Shown: positions 1-8,425 of the stretch, piece by piece
How the letters are laid out: every line of letters starts with the position of its first letter
Numbering within the stretch: position 1 is the first letter of the stretch
NCBI GenBank assembly: GCA_958439195.1
Contig: OY288150.1
Coordinates: forward strand, 1-64,000
DNA: 64,000 nt
From: an uncultured Paracoccaceae bacterium
Lineage (GTDB): Bacteria > Pseudomonadota > Alphaproteobacteria > Rhodobacterales > Rhodobacteraceae
Direction: 5' to 3'
Program-made: the position numbers and the translations under genes
Notes under the pieces: model-generated
Told to the model about the DNA's origin: nothing
Databases searched by the model: none
The model's input: only the letters and a program-made list of their open reading frames with translations

Positions 1-63
1 CGCCGCGCCGTGGATCTGGAAAACACGCTTTGTCAGATCCACCCCGATGACTGTATCTCCCAT
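1..63 (-). CDS. IS110-family transposase, N-terminal 21 residues (cut by window edge)
   Basis: Reading the minus strand from the ATG at 63-61 gives an open frame of 21 codons that runs off the window start. It contains VIGVDLTKRVFQIHG, the typical start of IS110/IS1111 transposases (first catalytic Asp in GVDL of the DEDD fold, followed by a K..FQ.HG stretch). Only the extreme N-terminus is present, so completeness and activity cannot be judged. The element would extend to the left of the window, with its gene reading away from the catabolic cluster. Confidence 0.75.
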   Translation of the reverse strand, partial: MGDTVIGVDLTKRVFQIHGAA

Positions 64-167
64 CTCGCCGTCCTCTCCACTTCGTGGTTCAAAGACCACC
101 TTTTTGGCACATTGCGATGCCGTTTGGGGAGGGCGGCAACCATACCATCTCACCGCTGCGACCGACT

Positions 168-223
168 GCCTCGCAGCCTCGCTCAAGGTATCCATCGTGG
201 TCTTTCAGGCAGGGGATGGAACC
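168..223 (+). pseudogene. Fragment of the small membrane protein gene found intact at 21814-21978
   Basis: Positions 191-223 are identical to 21871-21903, and similarity runs left to about 168 with a few mismatches. Translated in the matching frame it gives AASLKVSIVVFQAGDGT, against AASLAATLMVSIVVFQAGDGT in the intact gene. Start codon, N-terminus and C-terminus are not conserved, so this is a remnant and not a gene. It lies between the IS110 start and the catabolic regulon, while the intact copy lies just beyond the other end of that regulon, in the same orientation. Confidence 0.6.
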
Positions 224-690
224 CGCGGGGCTCTCTGTCAAGAGCGGATAGACCGCTCACTACTGGCCGCCGCTTCTTGAGTCGGCACGTCTATCTCTCA
301 TTGCACCAACTGAATGTCGTTTCAATTTGGGAAGAAGGGTGTGTCCAGGGACGAGGCCGTTTGCGCAGCGATTTCCTCATTTAATCTAGACCAGCTAGCC
401 CTTGATGTTGTGTAGACCTTGTTATCTGGTGGGCCGTAAAAGCTTGCTTAGAAATGACATATCAACACATCATTTTTTGCGCCTCACTTCGGCCAACACT
501 ATCGCTGCTTCGAATCTACAAGGGGCTTTCTAGCCGGGGAGCCACGGGGGATCCTATCCCCAGTGCTGAAAACCCAAACTGCAGCAATCCAATTGCCAGA
601 GGCACACCCTCAGATAGACATGTTTGAACGAATATATTCGGATTCCGGTCCGTGCGGTGACACCGCAACTCAAGAAGTAGCACCATTAAC
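224..690. other. Gene-free stretch with one short palindrome
   Basis: I see no convincing gene here. The only feature that stands out is a perfect 12-bp palindrome, CGAATATATTCG at 629-640, about 50 bp upstream of the start of the next gene. It could be an operator, but it is AT-rich and short, so chance is possible. Confidence 0.35.
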
Positions 691-1041
691 ATGATCACCA
701 GATATGCGCTTTTTCTAGGTGAAGTGTTTCCCGACAAACTTGAGGCCTTCAAGAAGGCTGTATTGGATGAACTGCTGCCAACATGGTTGGTCTACCCTTA
801 TGCAATAGCTGTCCGGGTTTCTTTTGCGTCGGACCGAGATCAGCAGGCCCCCAACCTGCCACTGATACTTGGTGTCGATTTTGCATCGCGTGATGGGTTA
901 GATGCGGCGCTGAACAGCCAAGAGCGCCTTGACAGTCGCGCTGCCACGCAACGCGTTTTGCCTGAGTTCTTTAAGGGCGAGATATGTCACTACGTGACCG
1001 AATCCTCTGAGCATCTGGTCGCCCTGTCGGCGAGTACCTGA
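691..1041 (+). CDS. Small conserved protein, probable dimeric alpha/beta-barrel (ferredoxin-like) fold
   Basis: The product is 116 residues with no signal peptide or membrane segment. The opening MITRYALFLGEV, a middle LILGVDFASRDGL and the length resemble small A/B-barrel proteins that sit in catabolic clusters of alphaproteobacteria. This is fold-level resemblance only and no active site is visible. The gene stands just upstream of the regulated promoter at 1167-1222 but is separated from it by about 125 bp, so it is probably transcribed on its own. The 127 bases after it up to the operators hold no gene. The function is unknown. Confidence 0.55.
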   Translation: MITRYALFLGEVFPDKLEAFKKAVLDELLPTWLVYPYAIAVRVSFASDRDQQAPNLPLILGVDFASRDGLDAALNSQERLDSRAATQRVLPEFFKGEICHYVTESSEHLVALSAST

Positions 1042-1166
1042 TTCCGCCACCAGCGTTGCGATGTGAGCCTCTTTTGTCTTGAGGTTCTGCATCATGTGCC
1101 GCCTGCAGCTCTGAAGCATAACGAAATCATAGCACTAAATCCCTGTCGATCCCCGAAAGAAGGGAC

Positions 1167-1222
1167 TGGGACGTTCCTGTTGACAGCATTGGATCGTTCC
1201 ATTACTAAAGTGGAACGATCCA
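1167..1222 (+). promoter_or_regulatory. Promoter with LacI-type operators for the 1248-17019 operon
   Basis: A -35 box TTGACA (1180-1185) and a -10-like TACTAA (1203-1208) are 17 bp apart. TGGATCGTTCCA (1190-1201) fills the spacer and TGGAACGATCCA (1211-1222) follows the -10. Both are near-palindromes with a central CG, typical of LacI-family operators, and their centres are 21 bp apart. A weaker third copy, TGGGACGTTCCT, lies at 1167-1178. The same layout occurs at 21303-21345. The best candidate repressor is the LacI protein encoded at 15338. Binding to either side of the -10 would block RNA polymerase. Confidence 0.8.
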
Positions 1223-1247
1223 TTAGCGTGTTCGGGGGGGCGTTGCT

Positions 1248-2252
1248 GTGAACTGGGCGTTTTTCGGGGCAAGCACGATTGCAGGCCAATATCTGGCCGG
1301 TGCGGTTCGAGCGACGGGGGGCTGCGAGGTTCGCTGGGTTGTTAGCGGCTCTGCCGAGCGTGCCGCGTCTTTCGCCACAACCCACGGCATAGCTCACTCC
1401 GGCACCGACCTGTCCGCAGCTTTGGCCGATCCTGCCGTAAGCGCGGTCTACATCTCATCAACCAATGAAAGGCACTACGCTCAGGCCATGTCGGCGATTG
1501 CGGCTGGCAAGCATGTGCTGTGCGAAAAGCCGTTGGCAACCGGCGTTTCGGATGCGCAAAACATGGTTCGAGCGGCCGAGCGGGCAGGCGTTGTCTTCGC
1601 CACAAACCACCATCTGCGCAGCGCAGGCAGTCTGCGCGCCATCCGCCAGTTGGTAGCAAGTGGCAAGGTCGGCAAGGTCTTGTCTGTGCGCATCTTTCAT
1701 GCGGTCGAACTGCCGGTTCACCTGCGGGGTTGGCGACTGGATAACCCGGCTTCTGGCGGTGGTGTGATTGCTGATCTGACAGTTCATAACGCCGACACAG
1801 CGCGGTTCCTGCTGGGCGAAGACCCGGTCTCGGTCGTGGCGCATATGGATTCTACCGGGCTGGGCCAAGGCGTTGAGGATTCTGCGATGTCGGTCTGGGC
1901 CATGCCGTCGGGGGCAATGGTGTTCAGCCATGAAAGCTTTACCCATCCCTATGCCGCCTCTGGGGTGGAAGTGCATGGCACCCAAGGTTCAATTCTGGCG
2001 CGTGGCGTGCTGTCGCAAGAGCCTGCGGGCGAGATTGATCTGATCACGGCCCAGGGCACCGCCCGTGTCGATTACGACCAAAGCGCGCTTTACGAGAATG
2101 TTGTTCGGAACTTCTGCGCGGCGGTGGCGGGAACGGCCCTGCCTGCGGCTACGGGGCAAGACGGTGTGAAATCGCTGCAGATTGCCTGTGCGGTTCGCGA
2201 TGCCGCGCGCAGCGGTCAGCGCCAGACTGTGAATTATGGAGAGTCCCTATGA
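1248..2252 (+). CDS. Gfo/Idh/MocA-family NAD(P)-dependent dehydrogenase
   Basis: This 334-residue protein has an N-terminal Rossmann fold (GASTIAGQYL at the start), the family signature CEKPLAT near residue 90, and the C-terminal alpha/beta substrate domain. Family members oxidise or reduce hydroxyl groups of cyclic sugars, inositols and glycosides using NAD(P). The start is GTG at 1248, preceded by a G-rich stretch and about 33 bp after the predicted transcription start. It is the first gene of the operon and overlaps the next by 4 bp. A second, different family member begins the opposing operon at 21226, which suggests two sequential redox steps, or an oxidation and a re-reduction, on a sugar-like substrate. 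Confidence 0.85.
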   Translation: MNWAFFGASTIAGQYLAGAVRATGGCEVRWVVSGSAERAASFATTHGIAHSGTDLSAALADPAVSAVYISSTNERHYAQAMSAIAAGKHVLCEKPLATGVSDAQNMVRAAERAGVVFATNHHLRSAGSLRAIRQLVASGKVGKVLSVRIFHAVELPVHLRGWRLDNPASGGGVIADLTVHNADTARFLLGEDPVSVVAHMDSTGLGQGVEDSAMSVWAMPSGAMVFSHESFTHPYAASGVEVHGTQGSILARGVLSQEPAGEIDLITAQGTARVDYDQSALYENVVRNFCAAVAGTALPAATGQDGVKSLQIACAVRDAARSGQRQTVNYGESL

Positions 2253-3820
2253 GCAAGTTGACAAGTGCCGCAGATGCTGCCGCCCGCATTCCCGATGGGG
2301 CGATTGTCACTGTGTCTTCGTCGTCAGCTTTGGGATGCCCAAATCTGGTTTTGGCGGCCATTGGTGCGCGCTTTGATCAGATCGGTCATCCGCGGGGCTT
2401 GACCACCATTCACCCGATTGCCGCTGGTGACATGTATGGCGTCAAGGGTGTGGATCACATCGCCAAGGACGGGCTTTTGACGCGCATCTTGGGCGGGTCC
2501 TATCCGTCAGGTCCGTCCAGCAAGCCGATGCCAGAAATCTGGAAGATGGTGGTTGAAAACCGGGTTGCGGCCTATAACGTGCCCTCTGGCATCCTGTTTG
2601 ACATGAACCGCGATGCGGCGGCGAACCGTCCCGGTGTGCTGACCAAGGTTGGTCTGGAAACCTTTGTCGATCCGGTCCGCGAGGGCTGCGCGATGAACGC
2701 GGCGGGGGCCGCTGCACCGATTGTCAGGCGGGTTGAGTTTGGCGGCGACACTTGGCTGCACTTTCCCAATATCATCCCAAATGTCGCGATCATCCGCGCC
2801 ACCACGGCGGATGAACACGGCAACCTGACCTGCGAGCACGAAGGCGCCTATCTGGGTGGGCTGGAGCAGGCCATCTGCGTGCGCAATCACGGCGGGTTGG
2901 TTATTGCCCAAGTCAGCCGCATGACCAAACGCGGCTCGCTTCGACCGCATGATGTGCGCGTGCCGGGGCATCTGGTGGATCTGGTGGTGATCGATCCCGA
3001 TCAGAAGCAGACCTGCGAAACCCTTTATGATCCTGCGATTTCCGGCCAAGTCATGCGCCCATGGGACAGCTTTGCCTTGGCTGAACATGGGGTTGAGAAG
3101 ATCATCGCCCGCCGCGCCGCGATGGAGTTGCGCCCCGGCATGACCGCAAACCTGGGCTTTGGCATTTCGGCGATGGTGCCCCGCATTCTACTTGAGGAAG
3201 GCCACCCCGAGGCTGTGACATGGGCCATCGAACAGGGCGCGGTGGGGGGCATGCCGCTGACCGGGTTCGCCTTTGGGTGTGCGTCGAACGCCGATGCCTT
3301 TGTGCCTTCGCCGCAGCAGTTCATCTACTTTCAAGGAGGCGGCTTTGATGTGTCTTTCCTGTCTTTCCTTGAGGTGGACGCCGAAGGCAACGTGAACGTA
3401 TCGAAACTTGGCAAGAAGCCTTACCTGACCGCGGGTTGCGGCGGGTTTGTCGATATTACTGCGGGCGCAAAGAAGATCGTGTTCTCGGGTTGGTTCGAGG
3501 CGGGTGCCCAGATCGAACTGACGCCTACGGGCATAAAGGTCGCGGCCCCCGGCAAATTCACCAAGATGGTTGAAGTGGTTGAACATGTGACCTTCTCTGG
3601 AAAACGCGCCCGCACTCTTGGTCAGGACGTGCTGTACATCACCGAACGCTGCGTCATCCGGTTGGGCGCGAATGGCCTGATCGCGACCGAAATCATGCCC
3701 GGCATTGATCCGGCCCGTGACATCGTTGCGGCTTCGGGCGGACGGGTCCAAATTGCGCCTGACGCGATCACGCTGCCGCTGTCGCTGCTGGCCGATGCGC
3801 CGATGGGGTGGGGCAAATGA
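2249..3820 (+). CDS. Acyl-CoA:acetate/3-ketoacid CoA-transferase, fused alpha-beta type
   Basis: The 523 residues contain both CoA-transferase halves in one chain (YdiF/propionate CoA-transferase type). The C-terminal half carries EQGAVGG, matching the family I motif in which the Glu (residue 328 here) forms the gamma-glutamyl-CoA intermediate. Glycine-rich oxyanion stretches such as GGSYPSGPSSKP and FQGGGFDVSFLS fit the family. It would activate an organic acid by moving CoA from a donor acyl-CoA. The start overlaps the upstream dehydrogenase and the stop overlaps the next start (ATGA), so translation is probably coupled. The acid substrate is not evident from sequence. Confidence 0.88.
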   Translation: MSKLTSAADAAARIPDGAIVTVSSSSALGCPNLVLAAIGARFDQIGHPRGLTTIHPIAAGDMYGVKGVDHIAKDGLLTRILGGSYPSGPSSKPMPEIWKMVVENRVAAYNVPSGILFDMNRDAAANRPGVLTKVGLETFVDPVREGCAMNAAGAAAPIVRRVEFGGDTWLHFPNIIPNVAIIRATTADEHGNLTCEHEGAYLGGLEQAICVRNHGGLVIAQVSRMTKRGSLRPHDVRVPGHLVDLVVIDPDQKQTCETLYDPAISGQVMRPWDSFALAEHGVEKIIARRAAMELRPGMTANLGFGISAMVPRILLEEGHPEAVTWAIEQGAVGGMPLTGFAFGCASNADAFVPSPQQFIYFQGGGFDVSFLSFLEVDAEGNVNVSKLGKKPYLTAGCGGFVDITAGAKKIVFSGWFEAGAQIELTPTGIKVAAPGKFTKMVEVVEHVTFSGKRARTLGQDVLYITERCVIRLGANGLIATEIMPGIDPARDIVAASGGRVQIAPDAITLPLSLLADAPMGWGK

Positions 3821-4584
3821 CCGCTGTCCACCTGATCCGACAGGGCAAGATTGCCGAGCTGTCCTTGGACAACCCGGCCAAGATGAACGCCTTTACGGTG
3901 GACATGCTGGGCCAGTTGGCCGCGCATCTAGATGCAATCGACCGCGACACCACTATTGTCGCAGTGATGCTGACCGCCACCGGCGACCGCGCCTTTTGCA
4001 CCGGGGCCGACATCAATGGCTGGGGCGATCTGACCCCCGCCGAATTCGCCCGCCACTGGGTGCGCGACGGGCATCGGATTTTCGACCGGCTGGCGCGGAT
4101 TTCGAAGCCCACAATTGCAGTCCTGAACGGCAACGCCTTTGGCGGCGGCCTTGAACTTGCCGCCGCCTGTGATCTGCGGGTGATGGCCACCGGCGCCAGT
4201 CTCGCACTCCCCGAGGCTGGCGTCGGGATTGTTCCGGGTTGGTCTGGCACGCAGCGGCTGATGCGGCTTTTGCCGGAAGCCATGGTCAAGGAAATGGCGC
4301 TGTTTGGCGCGCGCATCAAATCGGACCGCGCCTTGGCCTGCGGTTTTGCTGCCGCCGTGGGCGATGACCCGCGCAGCCTGGCAGAGGCCTTGCTGGAACG
4401 CGCGGTTACCCTGTCGCCGCGCGCGGTCGAGATTTCCAAGTCCATGATCCACGCAGCACAGGGCGAGGATCGCGCCGCGATGGTCGAGGCGCTGGGAAGT
4501 GCCGCCATTGCCGCCTCGGACGACCGCGATGAAGGCGTTGCCGCGTTCCGCGCGAAGCGCAAACCAGACTTTTCGGGAAAGTGA
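3817..4584 (+). CDS. Enoyl-CoA hydratase/isomerase (crotonase) family protein
   Basis: The product is 255 residues from the ATG at 3817, which overlaps the upstream stop as ATGA. A GTG at 3808 is possible but would lengthen the overlap. Crotonase hallmarks are present: the oxyanion-hole segments RAFCTGADI and NGNAFGGGLELAAACD, and the acidic-residue segment LALPEAGVGIVPG, where the Glu matches the second catalytic acid of hydratases. Members hydrate, isomerise, dehalogenate or retro-aldol cleave CoA thioesters. Between a CoA-transferase and an aldehyde dehydrogenase it could act as a hydratase-lyase releasing an aldehyde, as in hydroxycinnamate degradation, but that is inference. Confidence 0.85.
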   Translation: MTAVHLIRQGKIAELSLDNPAKMNAFTVDMLGQLAAHLDAIDRDTTIVAVMLTATGDRAFCTGADINGWGDLTPAEFARHWVRDGHRIFDRLARISKPTIAVLNGNAFGGGLELAAACDLRVMATGASLALPEAGVGIVPGWSGTQRLMRLLPEAMVKEMALFGARIKSDRALACGFAAAVGDDPRSLAEALLERAVTLSPRAVEISKSMIHAAQGEDRAAMVEALGSAAIAASDDRDEGVAAFRAKRKPDFSGK

Positions 4585-4586
4585 CC

Positions 4587-6113
4587 ATGACAGACCTGCA
4601 TATCATTTCGAAACAGACGGTCGCCTTGCCGAACACGCCCTATCAGGCCCGCCATTTCATCAATGGTGTCGCGCAGCACAGCGCCGATGGCCGCAAATCG
4701 GACCGGATTTCACCGTCGCACGGGGTTGTGGTCAGCCAAGCCGCTCTTGGGTCAGAGGTTGAGACCGAAGCAGCCATCAAAGCCGCCCGCGCCGCCTTTG
4801 ACGACGGGCGCTGGAGCCGCCTTTCCGGCAAGGCCCGCGCTGCCGTCCTGAACAAGGTCGCTGACCTGATCGAGGCGAATGTCGAAAAGCTGGCGCTGAT
4901 CGAAACACTGGAAAGCGGCAAGCCGATTTCCCAAGCACGCGGCGAATGTGGAGGGGCGGCCGATTTGTGGCGCTATGCTGCCTCGCTTGCCCGCACCAGC
5001 CACGGCGACAGCCACAACGCGCTTGGGTCGGACATTCTCGCCGTGGTTCTAAAGGAACCCATCGGCGTGGTGTCGATCATCACGCCTTGGAACTTCCCGT
5101 TCTGGATTTTGTCGCAAAAGCTGCCTTTTGCGCTGGCGGCGGGCTGCACCTGCGTGGTCAAGCCGTCCGAGGTAACACCTTCGACCACGGCGATGCTGGC
5201 CGAGATGCTGGTCGAAGCCGGATTGCCCGCCGGGGTTTGCAACATCGTGCTGGGCTATGGCAATCCGGTCGGCAGCCTGATGTGCACTCACGGTGACGTT
5301 GACATGGTGACGTTCACCGGGTCCACCGCCGTTGGCAAGCTGATCACAAAAAGTGCCGGCGACACCCTGAAGAAAGTGGCGCTGGAACTGGGGGGCAAGA
5401 ACCCGCAAGTGATCTTCCCGAACTGCGATCTGGAAGGCGCCGCGGATGCCGTGACCTTCGGCATCTATTTCAATGTTGGCCAATGCTGCAATTCATCCAG
5501 CCGGATCATCGTGCATGAAGACATCGCCGATGCCTTCGTGGCGCGGGTGGTCGAGATGTCGGGACGCGTGGCCTTTGGCAACCCGCTGCACCCCGATACG
5601 CAAGTGGGCGCAATCGTCACCTCCGAACATGCAGCCAAGATTGATGGCTATGTCCGCGATGCAGTGGCAGCCGGCGCTGAGGTTTGCATTGGCGGTGGTG
5701 CGTTCTCCGTACCGGGATTGGGCGGCCAGTTCTATCAGCCAACTGTCCTGCGCGGCGTAATCGCTGACATGGCTATTGCCCGCGAAGAAGTGTTCGGCCC
5801 AGTTCTTGTGGTGATGACCTTCCGCATGCTGGAAGAAGCCATCCAGCTTACCAACGACGCCACCTATGGCCTGTCTGCAGGCATCTGGTGCGATGACATC
5901 CACACCTGTCTGAAATTCAGCCGTCGCGCCCAGGCTGGCACTGTGTGGACCAACACATGGATGGACGGCTTCCCAGAGGTGACATTTGGCGGGGTCAAGC
6001 AATCCGGTCAGGGCCGCGAGATCGGGGCCTATGGTTTTGATGAATTCCTTGAGGTGAAATCGCTTGTCATGCGGGTCGGCCGCACACGCGCACCTTGGGT
6101 GAAAAAGGCCTGA
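4587..6113 (+). CDS. NAD(P)-dependent aldehyde dehydrogenase
   Basis: This 508-residue enzyme shows the full ALDH set: TPWNFPFWI, the glycine-rich FTGSTAVG, the general base Glu267 in ALELGGKNP and the nucleophile Cys301 in NVGQCCNSSS. The C-terminal TFGGVKQSGQGRE is also typical. It oxidises an aldehyde to the acid, most like the betaine-aldehyde group. The ATG at 4587 is preferred over GTG 4581 because GGGAAAG lies at a good distance. It follows the crotonase gene by 2 bp. Its likely partners are one or both GMC flavoproteins (alcohol to aldehyde) or the crotonase (lyase product). Confidence 0.92.
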   Translation: MTDLHIISKQTVALPNTPYQARHFINGVAQHSADGRKSDRISPSHGVVVSQAALGSEVETEAAIKAARAAFDDGRWSRLSGKARAAVLNKVADLIEANVEKLALIETLESGKPISQARGECGGAADLWRYAASLARTSHGDSHNALGSDILAVVLKEPIGVVSIITPWNFPFWILSQKLPFALAAGCTCVVKPSEVTPSTTAMLAEMLVEAGLPAGVCNIVLGYGNPVGSLMCTHGDVDMVTFTGSTAVGKLITKSAGDTLKKVALELGGKNPQVIFPNCDLEGAADAVTFGIYFNVGQCCNSSSRIIVHEDIADAFVARVVEMSGRVAFGNPLHPDTQVGAIVTSEHAAKIDGYVRDAVAAGAEVCIGGGAFSVPGLGGQFYQPTVLRGVIADMAIAREEVFGPVLVVMTFRMLEEAIQLTNDATYGLSAGIWCDDIHTCLKFSRRAQAGTVWTNTWMDGFPEVTFGGVKQSGQGREIGAYGFDEFLEVKSLVMRVGRTRAPWVKKA

Positions 6114-6159
6114 ATTCCTGCGGGGACAGGTAAAATGAACGCAGCGGGAGGAGACCAAA

Positions 6160-7413
6160 ATGCGTGGTTACTTTGGAAAGAAGACGGCAGTTATCTCGGT
6201 TTTGCTGGCATCGACCAGCATGGCTGTGGCCGAAGACGTTGAAGTTCTGCACTGGTGGACTTCGGGCGGCGAAGCTGCTGCGCTGAACGTGCTGAAGGAC
6301 GATCTGGCCGCCAAGACCATCGGCTGGGTGGACATGCCTGTTGCAGGTGGTGGTGGTGAAGCCGCCATGACCACGCTACGTGCCCGCGTCACGGCAGGTG
6401 ATGCCCCGACCGCCGTTCAGATGCTGGGCTTTGATATTCTGGACTGGGCGGCCGAGGGCAAGCTTGCCAACCTGAACAGTGTCGCCGCTGAAGAAGGCTG
6501 GGACGCTGTGGTTCCCGCCGCCTTGCAGGCCTTTGCGAAGGTAGACGGAAACTGGGTTTCGGCACCCGTGAACGTACATTCCACCAACTGGGTCTGGGCC
6601 AACAAGTCGGTTCTGGATGGTCTGGGCATCGCACAGCCGACCACTTGGGAAGAATTCGTGGCCGCCATGCAGGCCGTCAAGGACAGCGGCAAGACCGCGC
6701 TGGCCCATGGTGGGCAGGCTTGGCAAGACGCCACCATGTTCGACGGCGTCGTACTGTCTGTCGGTGGTGTCGAGTTCTACAAGAAAGCGTTCATTGATAT
6801 GGACCCGGCCACCCTTGGCTCGGAACAGATGACCGAGGTGTTCAACCGCATGGCCACCTTGCGCGGCTTTGTGGATGACAACTTCTCGGGTCGTGACTGG
6901 AACCTCGCATCGGCCATGGTTATCAACAACGAAGCCGCTTTCCAGATCATGGGTGACTGGGCCAAGGGTGAGTTTCTGAAGGCTGGCAAGGTTCCGGGCA
7001 CTGACTTCCTGTGCTTTCGTGTGCCGGGCAGCCAGGGCATGGTCGCCTTCAACTCTGACCAGTTCGCGATGTTTGCTCAGGCCGAAGCAGGTGCGCAGAC
7101 CGCACAGGGCGAAATGGCCCGCGCGATCATGGCACCGTCGTTCCAGTCGGCGTTCAACGTGGTCAAGGGCTCGGTTCCGGCCCGGACCGACGTTCCAAAC
7201 GATGCCTTTGACGACTGCGGCAAAAAAGGCATGGCCGAACTGGCCGAAGCGGCGAGCGCAGGCACCTTGGTTGGCTCTATCGCTCATGGTCACGCCAACA
7301 AGGCCGCTGTGAAGAACGCGATCTATGACGTCGTCACGGCACACTTCAATGGTGAGTATGACGCTGCAACCGCGACGACGAATTTGGTCAGCGCGATCGA
7401 AGCTGCGCAGTAA
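6160..7413 (+). CDS. ABC sugar importer, periplasmic substrate-binding protein 1
   Basis: The 417-residue precursor has a signal peptide with likely cleavage after AVA (residue 24). The mature start VEVLHWWTSGGEAAAL and the motif WNLASAMVINNEAAFQIMGD are typical of family 1 sugar-binding proteins related to GtsA-type glucose binders. It delivers substrate to the permeases encoded at 7529 and 8425. A strong GGAGGAG lies just before the ATG. It is clearly paralogous to the protein at 9404, so this transporter has two binding proteins. Tandem hairpins follow the stop, as is common after binding-protein genes that need more mRNA than the permeases. Confidence 0.9.
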   Translation: MRGYFGKKTAVISVLLASTSMAVAEDVEVLHWWTSGGEAAALNVLKDDLAAKTIGWVDMPVAGGGGEAAMTTLRARVTAGDAPTAVQMLGFDILDWAAEGKLANLNSVAAEEGWDAVVPAALQAFAKVDGNWVSAPVNVHSTNWVWANKSVLDGLGIAQPTTWEEFVAAMQAVKDSGKTALAHGGQAWQDATMFDGVVLSVGGVEFYKKAFIDMDPATLGSEQMTEVFNRMATLRGFVDDNFSGRDWNLASAMVINNEAAFQIMGDWAKGEFLKAGKVPGTDFLCFRVPGSQGMVAFNSDQFAMFAQAEAGAQTAQGEMARAIMAPSFQSAFNVVKGSVPARTDVPNDAFDDCGKKGMAELAEAASAGTLVGSIAHGHANKAAVKNAIYDVVTAHFNGEYDAATATTNLVSAIEAAQ

Positions 7414-7421
7414 TCATGACT

Positions 7422-7468
7422 GTGGAGAGGGGGGTATCCCCCTCTCCACGGATCTTTCTGGAAAGATC
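7422..7468 (+). terminator. Tandem hairpins after binding-protein gene 1
   Basis: GTGGAGAGGGGG (7422-7433) pairs perfectly with CCCCCTCTCCAC (7438-7449) around a 4-base loop. A second short inverted repeat, GATCTTTC / GAAAGATC, lies at 7451-7468. There is no T-run, so this is more likely an mRNA-stabilising or partial stop than a full terminator. Confidence 0.65.
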
Positions 7469-7528
7469 TGTGCAGACAATCGAACTCGACAAGTAAAGCC
7501 GCGCCTTTGCTGCGGCCAAGGAGTGGGC

Positions 7529-8425
7529 ATGGCCTATCAATCGACCGGTGTGGATTTCCGCACGCGCCTGCAAGACTGGATACCTAAGCTGGTGCTGTCG
7601 CCATCATTGGCCGCGATGCTGATCTTTGTTTATGGTTTCATCGTCTTCACGTTCTACCTCAGCTTTACTGGCTCCAAGATGCTGCCCAGCTTTGATCTGG
7701 TGGGCTTTGAAAACTACGCCAAGTTGTGGAACCTGTCCGCATGGTGGGTTGCTGTTGTCAACCTGATGATCTTCGCCTCGCTCTACATCACGATTTGCAC
7801 CGCGATTGGCCTCACGCTGGCCATCCTGCTGGACCAGAAAATCCGCGGCGAGGGCGTGCTTCGACCGATCTATCTGTATCCCATGGCGCTGTCGTTCATC
7901 GTTACCGGGACCGCCTGGAAATGGATCATGGATCCCGGCATCGGGATTGAGAATTCGATGCATCTATGGGGTTGGACCAGCTTTCAGTTCAACTGGATTA
8001 AGGATCGCGACATGGCGATCTATACCGTCGTCATCGCGGCTGTTTGGCAGACCTCGGGCTTTGTGATGGCGATGTTTCTGGCAGGTCTGCGGGGCATCGA
8101 CAATGAGATCCTGAAGGCCGCCCAGATCGACGGCGCCTCCAATTTCAGCCTGTATCGTCGCATCGTCATTCCAATGCTGCGCCCGGCGTTTCTGTCGGCC
8201 TTTGTTATCCTCGCCCATCTGGCGGTCAAATCCTATGACCTGATCATCGCGCTGACCGGGGGCGGGCCGGGGCGGGCTACTGAACTGCCCGCGACCTTCA
8301 TGTATTCCTACACCTTCACCCGCAATTCGATGGGCATTGGGGCTGCCAGTGCCGTGATCATGCTGATGACGATTGCGGCAATCATGACCCCTTACCTTTA
8401 CGCCGAACTGAAGGAGAAGTCGTGA
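7529..8425 (+). CDS. ABC sugar importer permease 1 (MalF/UgpA type)
   Basis: The product is 298 residues. It has about six hydrophobic segments, beginning with LVLSPSLAAMLIFVYGFIVF, and the permease EAA loop ILKAAQIDGASNFSLYRRIV, which docks on the ATPase. The frame is open upstream, but the ATG at 7529 is chosen because it opens the recognisable N-terminus and follows AAGGAG. It forms the inner-membrane channel with the permease at 8425. Its stop overlaps the next start by one base. Confidence 0.9.
   Translation: MAYQSTGVDFRTRLQDWIPKLVLSPSLAAMLIFVYGFIVFTFYLSFTGSKMLPSFDLVGFENYAKLWNLSAWWVAVVNLMIFASLYITICTAIGLTLAILLDQKIRGEGVLRPIYLYPMALSFIVTGTAWKWIMDPGIGIENSMHLWGWTSFQFNWIKDRDMAIYTVVIAAVWQTSGFVMAMFLAGLRGIDNEILKAAQIDGASNFSLYRRIVIPMLRPAFLSAFVILAHLAVKSYDLIIALTGGGPGRATELPATFMYSYTFTRNSMGIGAASAVIMLMTIAAIMTPYLYAELKEKS

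Noticed and set aside
10..384. Plus-strand open frame of 124 codons at the window start
   Set aside because: It runs antisense through the IS110 transposase start and across the remnant at 168-223; composition and lack of a ribosome site argue against a gene.
3808..3816. GTG at 3808 as the crotonase start
   Set aside because: The ATG at 3817 gives the usual ATGA overlap and matches the operon's other coupled starts.
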